NCBI GenBank assembly: GCA_019637435.1
Contig: JAHBVO010000003.1
Span: 868,001-932,000, forward strand
DNA length: 64,000 nucleotides
DNA from: Candidatus Obscuribacterales bacterium
Lineage (GTDB): Bacteria > Cyanobacteriota > Vampirovibrionia > Obscuribacterales > Obscuribacteraceae
Direction: 5' to 3'
Made by a program: the position numbers and the translations under genes. Of the stretch, positions 18,096-25,570 are shown piece by piece. The notes under the pieces were generated by a model. The model did no database searches. It was not told the DNA's origin and saw only the letters and a program-made list of their open reading frames with translations. Every line of letters begins with the position of its first letter. Position 1 is the first letter of the stretch.

Positions 18096-19199
18096 TTATG
18101 GAGCCTTGCGGAACAAGCGCTTCCACCATGGAAGTGCTAAAAACTCTTGATATTGGCGGCGGTGCTCTTGCAGCGTGCGAGTCACTTCGACAAGCTCATC
18201 CTTCAAGCTAGCTGTTTGCGATGATTTTAATTCGAGCATGCGCATGGAGCCTTGCATCTCCGCTAGGAGTCGAAGATCCTCTAAGTGTTCGCGGCGCTCA
18301 TCAGAAAGTTCCTTCTGTACTTCAGACAATTGCCTGAGCAGGCGTTCGACTTCATCTGAACGATCGATCACGATCGTCGGATGTTCCATATTTGATTCCA
18401 TCGCGTACTCAGCGGCTCTGGCTAGCTCTGTTTTAGCTTTCTTGCCAGCCGTTTGAATCAAGCTGTTGAAGGAAAAACCTAACAAATTTTCGGCGGTCTC
18501 ACGCAGACCCAGTGGTTCGTCACTGGATGCAGGACGCGATGATGCAGTTGGTTGTGCCGGTGCTGGAGCGGGTTTTTCAATGGTTTTCTCAGTCATTACT
18601 TCCGTCCTTGGCGTGCCACTTTTCGAGTGGCGTATTCTGAAACTTGGTGGCGGAATAATTCGCCATTCGTCCTGTCCGTCGATTTTCATCTTGCGGGCTT
18701 TCCAGCCTTCCGGAAGGCGATTGCCCCATTTGCCGCTGATTCCACGCTCAATGGCGCGAATAGATTTTCCAAGAATTGTTGCGGCTTCGTCGATTGTTAG
18801 AGCTGGTCTTGGAACATCGTAGACCAAAACCGGACCATCGTCCGCCCAGGGTGAGTCACCATTGGTGGTATCAGCCTCTTCGGCATCGACCACGTTATGC
18901 TCAGTCTCCTCGGCGTCGACCACGTTATGCTCAGCCTCCTCGGCGTCGACCACGTCATGCTCAGTCTCCGGCTGATTTCTCGTAAGAGCCGCATCGAGTT
19001 CCCGTCCCTCATCGCCCTCACCATCTTCGCGGTCGGCACCGCCGGCGGTGTCGAGAGAGAGTTCTCGTTCAAATCTTTCGATCACGGCTTCATCGATTTC
19101 GACTTCAGGAGCAAATGACACAGTTTGGTCAATCACTTCGGCCTCTGGTGATTCTTGAACAGCGGCGCTGAAGTTAGTGTCTTGTTGTAAGTCTTTCAT
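18096..19199 (-). CDS. helix-turn-helix/coiled-coil protein with acidic repeats
   Basis: A 367-residue protein I cannot name. The N-terminal third is acidic and includes three 10-residue repeats (EHNVVDAEEA type). Residues about 128-190 look like a MerR/excisionase-type DNA-binding fold (ALTIDEAATILGKSIRAIER, then PEGWKARKMKIDGQDEWRI). A Pro/Ala/Ser linker leads to a long coiled coil (about 285-355). It ends in LPWWKRLFRKAP, an aromatic basic tail typical of membrane-touching or scaffold proteins. It may link DNA to another structure. It stands alone, leftward, after the SOD gene. Confidence 0.7.
   Translation of the reverse strand: MKDLQQDTNFSAAVQESPEAEVIDQTVSFAPEVEIDEAVIERFERELSLDTAGGADREDGEGDEGRELDAALTRNQPETEHDVVDAEEAEHNVVDAEETEHNVVDAEEADTTNGDSPWADDGPVLVYDVPRPALTIDEAATILGKSIRAIERGISGKWGNRLPEGWKARKMKIDGQDEWRIIPPPSFRIRHSKSGTPRTEVMTEKTIEKPAPAPAQPTASSRPASSDEPLGLRETAENLLGFSFNSLIQTAGKKAKTELARAAEYAMESNMEHPTIVIDRSDEVERLLRQLSEVQKELSDERREHLEDLRLLAEMQGSMRMLELKSSQTASLKDELVEVTRTLQEHRRQYQEFLALPWWKRLFRKAP
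18881..18970. repeat. three tandem 30-bp repeats inside the HTH/coiled-coil gene
   Basis: Three nearly identical 30-bp units (18881, 18911, 18941) encode the EHNVVDAEEA/T decapeptide. Only a few bases differ, implying recent duplication or slippage. Confidence 0.9.
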
Positions 19200-19389
19200 A
19201 TGACTTGGACCTGTAGATCTGATGCGGCCATGAGCTTTATATTCTCAGGCCAACCTTATGGATTGACAAATTATATGCTTGAAAGATTTACTGACATCTG
19301 GCTGAAAGGGCTTGGATTCTAGCATTTATGCGCCTTTCCGGATGCCCGCTTCATTGAGATTGTTAAGCTGTTGCTCATGCGCAAAAAAA

Positions 19390-19412
19390 GAGCGATGCTC
19401 GCCACATCGCCC
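19390..19412 (-). terminator. intrinsic terminator of superoxide dismutase gene
   Basis: Leftward, an eight-pair stem (GGGCGATG with CATCGCTC, one G-T pair) with a seven-base loop is followed by seven T residues. It lies 23 bases beyond the SOD stop codon. Confidence 0.85.
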
Positions 19413-19435
19413 TTCCGTTATTTTTTTTACCGATC

Positions 19436-20062
19436 CTACTTTTGGCAGCAGGAGAGACGCTTTTCAACAGCTTCCCAATCAACGTTGTTCAAGAATGCTT
19501 CAACGTATTTCGGTCTGTCTGCCGGTTTGTAGTCTCTGAACCAGGCATGCTCCCAAACGTCCATGACGAGCAGCGGAACGAAGCCGGCAACGTTGCCCTC
19601 TTCGTGCATGCTGATCCAGTGGTTCGAAAGGGTTTGCATTTCGGGATCGTAGTAGAGTACTACCCAGCCAACGCCTCTGGCAGCGCCGAGTTTGCTGAAG
19701 TCGGTTTTCCATACATCGACGCTCGAGTATGTTTCCGTCATCAATTTTGCAAGTGCGCTTGATTCCTTGAGTTCGGAACCGCCAGCCTTGAGGTTGCCGA
19801 AGTAGAACTCATGCAACTTCATGCCGTTATATTCGAATCCGTATCTACGTTTCAGTTCGGAATATTCCGGGGTTCCGGCTTTCCCGGCTTCTGTCAGTTC
19901 GATTACCTTCTCGTTGAGAACGTTGGTGTTAGTGACGTAGCCGTTGTACAGAGCAAAGTGAATTTCCAGGGTCTCGTCTGAAATGCCCTTCAGACCTTTC
20001 AAATGCGAATAGTCCTTAGCCGCATATTTTTTGTACGAAATCTTTTGTTGTAGCATATTCAT
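19436..20062 (-). CDS. sodB: Fe/Mn-family superoxide dismutase
   Basis: A 208-residue enzyme converting superoxide to hydrogen peroxide and oxygen. The four metal ligands are visible: His35 (EIHFALYNGYV), His84 (LHEFYFGNL), Asp168 and His172 (MDVWEHAWFRDYKP). The C-terminal signature and NNVDWEAVEKR follow. The sequence is of the divergent subgroup with LHEFYFGNL rather than the classic HxxFWxNL motif. Whether it uses iron or manganese cannot be decided. No signal peptide, so it is cytoplasmic. It ends in SCCQK, an unusual vicinal Cys pair. Its own terminator follows, so it is probably monocistronic. Confidence 0.93.
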   Translation of the reverse strand: MNMLQQKISYKKYAAKDYSHLKGLKGISDETLEIHFALYNGYVTNTNVLNEKVIELTEAGKAGTPEYSELKRRYGFEYNGMKLHEFYFGNLKAGGSELKESSALAKLMTETYSSVDVWKTDFSKLGAARGVGWVVLYYDPEMQTLSNHWISMHEEGNVAGFVPLLVMDVWEHAWFRDYKPADRPKYVEAFLNNVDWEAVEKRLSCCQK

Positions 20063-20279
20063 CTCCTATGCAACACAGTGGAAATGGCGGACCGATCGCC
20101 ATTTGATGAGACTGTAGTTTTAGCATGAATAACTTCTCAAGAAGCGTATTTGCACATTAAACACTAATGTTTGCGCCACACTATGTAGCTTTCGGGTAAG
20201 GTTGCCGCTACCTCTATGAATCAAATGATGTGAAACCGCATGCGATGTCACTGTGCTTGTGAAAACATATGTGATACCA

Positions 20280-22367
20280 CTACGGCATCAAGTCTGCGAG
20301 GCGCTTCTTGCCGCCGCCGCCCTTTTTCTTCTTGTCGTCATCGTCATCTGCCTCGGTTGCGCTTTCCTGGGCAGGCGGTTGTTCGTCAAATGGTGTTGGA
20401 ATCGGTGTTTGTTGAAGAAGAAGGCTGTCAGCACTGATGACCGGCACATCGGAAGTGGCTGTCTGACTGGCATTCGTAAAGTCGATGTCACCCTGTCGGC
20501 CAAGCGCCTGATATTGTCCGCTTGCGCCGAGGACGTCATGCTGACCGGTTTGAGCGACATTATTTTGACCGGTTTGCTGAACGGCTGCATGTTGCCCGGT
20601 TTGACCATAAGCATCATGCGAACCGGTTTGTCCGTAGGCGTCGTGCTGACCGGTCTGTCCGATTGCCTGGTGTTGCCCGGTTTGTCCGTAGGCGTCGTGC
20701 TGACCGGTCTGTCCGATTGCCTGGTGTTGTCCGGTTTGACCGTAGGCGTCGTGCTGACCGGTCTGTCCGATTGTCTGGTGTTGCCCGGTTTGTCCGTAGG
20801 CGTCGTGCTGACCGGTCTGTCCGATTGCCTGATGTTGTCCGGTCTGACCGTAGGCGTCTTGTTGTCCGGTTTGATCAATTGTGGCGTGCTGACCGGTGCT
20901 ACCCAATGATTGAAACTGTCCGCTGGCATTCGGATTTCCGTAGGCCGCTGGTTGAAGCTGTTGAAATTGACCACTGGCGGCGGGATCAAGCGCTTGACCG
21001 CTTTGCATGTGGTCGGTTTGAGCCTGGTGTCCACTTGTGGGGGCGGCTTGTTGTTGCGGAAGAGAGTTGTACGTTCCGCTCTGCCCTAATGTGTTCGGTG
21101 CTTGTCCTGCGGGATTCGCTTGCATATTGCCGAGTGGATTTTGCAATGCGGCCGAAGGGGGAATGGTTTCTTGTTCGCGATAAGCCTGATCGAGAGCCAT
21201 TCCCCAGCCGAGACTTTTAAACGCCTGCTCGACGGAACAATTTCTGTTTTGACACAAACCCATAGCGAGAATGGCTTGTTCAGCCTTCAGAACATTGTTG
21301 GTCACCATCTCGTTGAGGCGAATCGCAGATGTAAGGGAGGAAGTATCTATCGCTCCGGTCAGCAAGAGCATTCTGCCCATCAACTCCGTATCGCGAGAGC
21401 CCTGTTTCAATGCCTCTTCGATATCCTTGGCGTTGATCAGTCCGGCTAGCTGGAGAAACTGGTAAAGAGGTAGTCCCGATGCGGTGTTTGGTTTTGGCGG
21501 CTCCAGGCGTTTAACTGCTTCTTCTATTGTGATTCCCTGCGAGCCCATAGTCGCAAGAACTTCTCCGCTCTGGTCCTTTTTCAATTTGCCTTCGGCGACG
21601 AGGCGCTGCACTGAGAGTGCATCTTCCAGCATTTGTTCGGTGACCAGCTGATTCTCGACTAAAACCTGTCCAATTGGCTTGCTCTCTGTCAAACCGAGTT
21701 CGACGGCCTGCATCAGATTCTCTTGATTGAGCAAATTAGCCATGACGAAGAGTTCACCCAGGCGGACTGTGTCCTGCACTGGAATTTGAAGAAGTCCCGC
21801 GTCTCGCAGCGATTGTTCAATTGAGATTTGCCGGTCATGGCAGGCGCGCAGGCCCTGTATGGCAAGATCGCGTTGAATCTTGCTGTCTCGGATTAAAATC
21901 TGCGCGTTCAAAGCGGCAGCCAGCAACGATTCCGTCATGAAGCCCATGGCCACGAGCACCCGGCCAAGCGGAAGTCCACTCATCTGGCACTGATTCAAAC
22001 CCTGCTCGAGTTGCTCTTTGCTGATCAATCCAGCTTCCGTGAGGACACCGCCCAGTTTATTAGTGGCGCTGCCGGACTTGTCTTTCCATCCGCACTGGTT
22101 GAGCGCCTCGTCAAGCGAGAGATTTCCGCGTGCAGAAATTTGCAGCGCTGAAAGAGCGGTGTCAATGTCGATCACGCCATCTTTCAGCATGGACTGTGCT
22201 TGAACAGCGGCCTGCAGATTCGGCTCGCTGATAAATTCTGCCATGATGAGCACGCGTCCGACGGGCAGCGATTGCTGCTTGGCTATTAACATCCCTTCCC
22301 GAAGGTCTTCCGCCCGTAGCAGTCCTGCTCTGGTCAGCAGGTCTCCCAGTCGAATTTGCTCGCTCAT
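20280..22367 (-). CDS. protein with four GspE-N-like repeats and a GQTGQ repeat region
   Basis: A 695-residue protein without a signal peptide. The first 390 residues are four repeats of about 95 residues. Each begins LGxLLxxAGLL and contains PxGRVLxxxxF(I/M)(S/T)E, which resembles the N-terminal domain of type II secretion/type IV pilus ATPases (GspE-N). There is no ATPase domain. From about 400 to 610 the chain is low-complexity Gln/Gly/Thr with 9-residue units (TGQHDAYGQ, TGQHQAIGQ). It ends with an acidic stretch, then KKKKGGGGKKRLADLMP. It may be an adaptor for pilus or secretion machinery with a disordered, possibly aggregation-prone tail. Function unproven. Confidence 0.75.
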   Translation of the reverse strand: MSEQIRLGDLLTRAGLLRAEDLREGMLIAKQQSLPVGRVLIMAEFISEPNLQAAVQAQSMLKDGVIDIDTALSALQISARGNLSLDEALNQCGWKDKSGSATNKLGGVLTEAGLISKEQLEQGLNQCQMSGLPLGRVLVAMGFMTESLLAAALNAQILIRDSKIQRDLAIQGLRACHDRQISIEQSLRDAGLLQIPVQDTVRLGELFVMANLLNQENLMQAVELGLTESKPIGQVLVENQLVTEQMLEDALSVQRLVAEGKLKKDQSGEVLATMGSQGITIEEAVKRLEPPKPNTASGLPLYQFLQLAGLINAKDIEEALKQGSRDTELMGRMLLLTGAIDTSSLTSAIRLNEMVTNNVLKAEQAILAMGLCQNRNCSVEQAFKSLGWGMALDQAYREQETIPPSAALQNPLGNMQANPAGQAPNTLGQSGTYNSLPQQQAAPTSGHQAQTDHMQSGQALDPAASGQFQQLQPAAYGNPNASGQFQSLGSTGQHATIDQTGQQDAYGQTGQHQAIGQTGQHDAYGQTGQHQTIGQTGQHDAYGQTGQHQAIGQTGQHDAYGQTGQHQAIGQTGQHDAYGQTGSHDAYGQTGQHAAVQQTGQNNVAQTGQHDVLGASGQYQALGRQGDIDFTNASQTATSDVPVISADSLLLQQTPIPTPFDEQPPAQESATEADDDDDKKKKGGGGKKRLADLMP
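20520..20900. repeat. 54-bp (2 x 27-bp) tandem repeats in the GQTGQ gene
   Basis: The marker GTAGGCGTC recurs at 20634, 20688, 20742, 20796 and 20850 (last copy slightly altered), giving an exact 54-bp period built from two 27-bp halves. Flanking degenerate 27-bp units extend it. The period is a multiple of three and encodes paired 9-residue units. Confidence 0.9.
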
Positions 22368-22900
22368 TTACTCCCCGCCGTACTAACTCGGCTTTACCGC
22401 CAAGTGTATATAGTACCTTATTTGACTCTTGTTGATATCTTTGCCTGCTTTCAAGCAGCGCTTTTCATGTAAAAAACTCCGACCGATATGACCAGGAATT
22501 CTCGGTCAGATTTCCTTCGCTCCATGCGTTGCAAAAGGTGATATCACCTGTGGTGTCAAAAAGAAGAAGCCGAGCTCGAGGCCCGGCCGCTTCACATTTT
22601 TTCCACTGTTCCGCCCACGTCGGGTGCGGTAACTAGCCCAATTATTTGGGTTACATGATTTGTGGATTCTCGATTGTTGGTTTGTCGAAGAAACTCCTCC
22701 GATAAACGGAACCAACACTACTAAAATACCAAAACTTTTGTAGTCGTAAACCCTTTCTAGCAAAGGATTTTGCGATATGTCATGGGGATAACAATTGTTC
22801 CCGAATTTTGTTATACAACTTACAAAAAAACGCTCTAATTCGAAACGCGTTTCATGCACGCTCCGGCGGCGATTTCCCAGAGGTGCCCGGTACAATCCTG
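22368..22900. other. intergenic region upstream of the repeat arrays
   Basis: No supported gene lies here. A near-palindrome around an EcoRI-like core (TGACC...GGTCA, about 22489-22508) might be a terminator or binding site, but no T-run adjoins it. The long open frame at 22506-23156 (minus) has no recognisable protein and is driven by the 20-bp repeat to its right. Confidence 0.5.
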
Positions 22901-23062
22901 TGATGCTCGGTCCCGGTTCTGCCCGGTTCTGCCCGGTGATGCTCGGTGTTGTCCGGTGATGCTCGGTGCTGTCCAGTGCTGCTCGGTGCTGTCCGGTGAT
23001 GCTCGGTGTCGTCCGGTGATGCTCGGTGCTGTCCGGTGATGCTCGGCGCTGTCGGGTGATGC
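22901..23062. repeat. 20-bp tandem repeat array
   Basis: GCTCGG recurs at 22904, 22941, 22961, 22981, 23001, 23021 and 23041, so six copies are spaced exactly 20 bp. The unit is GGTGATGCTCGGTGCTGTCC with one to three changes per copy. Spacers are absent, so it is not CRISPR. A 20-bp period shifts frame in each copy, which argues against coding. Confidence 0.9.
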
Positions 23063-23140
23063 CGTCTAACTTTCGGCAATCTTCTCGGGTAGCTCTGTTT
23101 CTACTAACTTTGGGTGCCTGCGTTTTTGATTGCGTAGTTT

Positions 23141-24028
23141 GCAGCAAAACCTGCAAACAAGATTGCAGCCCTCGATTTTCTTATCGAAAAGGAGGCTTTT
23201 GAGCCTGAAAATACAGCGCCTGCAAACAAGATTGCGGCTTTTGCAGCAAAAGCTGCAAACAAGATTGCAGCCCTCGATTTTCGTCTCAGAAAGGAGGCTT
23301 TTGAGCCTGAAAATACAGCGCCTGCAAACAAGATTGCGGCTTTTGCAGCAAAAGCTGCAAACAAGATTGCAGCCCTCGATTTTCTTCTCGAAAAGGAGGC
23401 TTTTGAGCCTGAAAATACTGCGCCTGCAATCAAGATTGCGGATTTTGCAGCAAAAGCTGCAAACAAGATTGCAGCCCTCGATTTTAGCCTCGGAAAGGAG
23501 GCTTTTGAGCTTGAAAATACTGCGACTGCAAACAAGATTGCGGCTTTTGCAGCAAAACCTGCAAACAAGATTGCAGCCCTCGATTTTCTTATCGAAAAGG
23601 AGGCTTTTGAGCCTGAAAATACAGCGCCTGCAAACAAGATTGCGGCTTTTGCAGCAAAAGCTGCAAACAAGATTGCTGCCCTCGATTTTCTTCTCGAAAA
23701 GGAGGCTTTTGAGCTTGAAAATACTGCGCCTGCAAACAAGATTGCGGATTTTGCAGCAAAGCCTGCAAACAAGATTGCGGCATTTGCAGCAAAATCTGCA
23801 AACAAGATTGCAGCCCTCGATTTTCTTCTCGAAAAGGAGGCTTTTGAGCCTGAAAATACTGCGCCTGCAATCAAGATTGCGGATTTTGCAGCAAAAGCTG
23901 CAAACAAGATTGCAGCCCTCGATTTTCGTCTCAGAAAGGAGGCTTTTGAGCCTGAAAATACAGCGCCTGCAAACAAGATTGCGGCTTTTGCAGCAAAAGC
24001 TGCAAACAAGATTGCAGCCCTCGATTTT
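23141..24028. repeat. 102-bp tandem repeat array (eight full copies plus partial ends)
   Basis: The marker CAGCCCTCGATTTT (CTGCCC in one copy) recurs at 23166, 23268, 23370, 23472, 23574, 23676, 23811, 23913 and 24015. Spacing is 102 bp except one of 135 bp, which holds an extra 33-bp subunit. Each unit contains two GCAAACAAGATTGC copies. At least four of six frames are open through the array (two on each strand), but none starts at ATG and the starts available are TTG without ribosome binding sites. Substitutions show no third-position bias in the frame I checked. I cannot say whether it codes; it may be a minisatellite or a decayed repeat gene. Confidence 0.9.
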
Positions 24029-24228
24029 GGCATCGATTTTCGTCTCGCAGAGAGACGTCTGTCGAGAGGCTGGCGGTTTTGTTGACGGTTGCAACGCCCG
24101 GTGAGGAAGTCCAAAAACGTGCAGGGGGCACTCGTTTCGAGGATAACAGGGGATATATACGTATGTACACCGCCCTGGCGAGGTGTTATATAACTGCAAG
24201 AATCAGCAAACTAGCGGCAGGTTGTTGA

Positions 24229-25380
24229 ATGGACCAGGTACTTTTATCTCTTAAAAAACGAGTGGTCGTGCCGCTCATAATCGTTGCCGGTTGCTGTGCC
24301 TGGCTTATTCTCTGTCACGCTCACTACAAGAGCTATTGGTTCGGCACCATTTACAGGGTGCAAACAACTGATTTCAACTTGTTGCATCATGTGCTGCCGC
24401 AGACCCTGTCTCAGATGATCATTGCCGGGCGCGTCGACTTGATTCAAGAGACCCTGGACTCGACATTTGGATTGTTCGGACTCGTGATCACGGACCCTTC
24501 CGGTAAGACCGTACTATGGAAAACAGGCAAGGTCTATCATCGCGAATCTTGGCATCACAAGGCATCGCCGAATTTGCTCAAGCTGGAAGATGAACCCTTT
24601 GACCTTTTGACCAATCCTGTGGAGTTGGAGCCGCTCTATGCGCATGCTTCACCACGTTCGATGCATGCAAAGCAGTTGCGCGAGCCTAAAGGTCAGGTCC
24701 TCGGCAGGCTTTATTACCTGCGAGCCGACCCTCCGGCGTTCTGGACCGATATGAAGAGTTTTCTGACAGGCGGTTTCTGGGAGGTCTCCGGAGCCAAGCG
24801 CGGATACCTATATGTAACACTCAGCGTCACCGCTTTCTGTTTAGTGATTCTGCTGGTCTTCTGGTTGCGCCGGCGCAGTATTGAATTGAAGCAGCAAGAG
24901 CTGGAGAGTGCCGAGCGCGAGTTGGAAATTCGCAGAAAGGCGCTTGAGCACTTGTCGAACGAGCTGGCTGCGCAAAGGTCAAGAAAGGTTTGGCTCGAGA
25001 AAGAAGCCGACCAGGCTTACCGACGTTCGTTGCGGTTAAAACAATCGCTGGAAAAACTGCGCGATTCCATTCTCGGAATACCTTCCGGTCAAGATCAGTC
25101 GACAACCGGCGGCAATCAGCCGCTTCGGGTGCGCCCTCCAGCCCATCCGTCCAGCTCGATACTCGAAGAGATCGAATCAATCTTGCCTGGTTTGAATGAG
25201 AACGCGAAGGTCTTGCGCCATCAAGCAGGCGTACTGCATGACTACTGTTCGACTCTGGAGCAGCGTCAACAAGAGATGCAGCGCATCGTAGACAACGCTT
25301 ACAGTCATACGATGGGACCGGCGCAAATGCCGCCTGCTCAAGCATCTCAAGCAGAGACGATAGATATGCGACCACGGTAA
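24229..25380 (+). CDS. membrane protein with extracytoplasmic domain and coiled coil, no catalytic domain
   Basis: A 383-residue protein of unknown function. A helix at about 12-32, an extracytoplasmic domain (about 33-185) with PAS/CACHE-like features (FGLFGLVITDPSGKTVLW), a second helix at about 195-215 and a cytoplasmic coiled coil (about 218-290) follow in order. The tail is Pro/Gln rich. It looks like a sensor without a kinase, cyclase or methyl-accepting output, so signals would pass by protein contact. GCGGCAGG lies just upstream of the ATG. It follows the repeat array directly. Confidence 0.7.
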   Translation: MDQVLLSLKKRVVVPLIIVAGCCAWLILCHAHYKSYWFGTIYRVQTTDFNLLHHVLPQTLSQMIIAGRVDLIQETLDSTFGLFGLVITDPSGKTVLWKTGKVYHRESWHHKASPNLLKLEDEPFDLLTNPVELEPLYAHASPRSMHAKQLREPKGQVLGRLYYLRADPPAFWTDMKSFLTGGFWEVSGAKRGYLYVTLSVTAFCLVILLVFWLRRRSIELKQQELESAERELEIRRKALEHLSNELAAQRSRKVWLEKEADQAYRRSLRLKQSLEKLRDSILGIPSGQDQSTTGGNQPLRVRPPAHPSSSILEEIESILPGLNENAKVLRHQAGVLHDYCSTLEQRQQEMQRIVDNAYSHTMGPAQMPPAQASQAETIDMRPR

Positions 25381-25570
25381 TCCGACCTGATTTCAAAATA
25401 AGAATTGCAGGTTTCTACGCGCTGGCTTGCTAGTCGTGCTAAGCTAATTAACTGGGAAGACTATGTGCCTGCTGACCTGTGCAATCTAGGGTCAGCGAGT
25501 CGTTTGTATACGGCACGTTCGTGCGAGTTTGAGTCTTGTCGCGCGTTGTGGTGAATGGCAATCCAATTAG

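Noticed and set aside
20253..20909. 218-codon plus-strand frame with repeats
   Set aside because: It is the shadow of the GQTGQ repeat region of the minus-strand gene.
22506..23156. 216-codon minus-strand frame
   Set aside because: Opened by the 20-bp repeats, no ribosome binding site or family; the 20-bp period would shift frame in every copy.
22901..24028. CRISPR array
   Set aside because: Repeats are directly tandem without unique spacers, the periods are 20 and 102 bp, and no cas gene is present.
23066..24199. Cys-rich 377-codon frame through the 102-bp array
   Set aside because: TTG start without ribosome binding site, and other frames on both strands are equally open; coding cannot be favoured.
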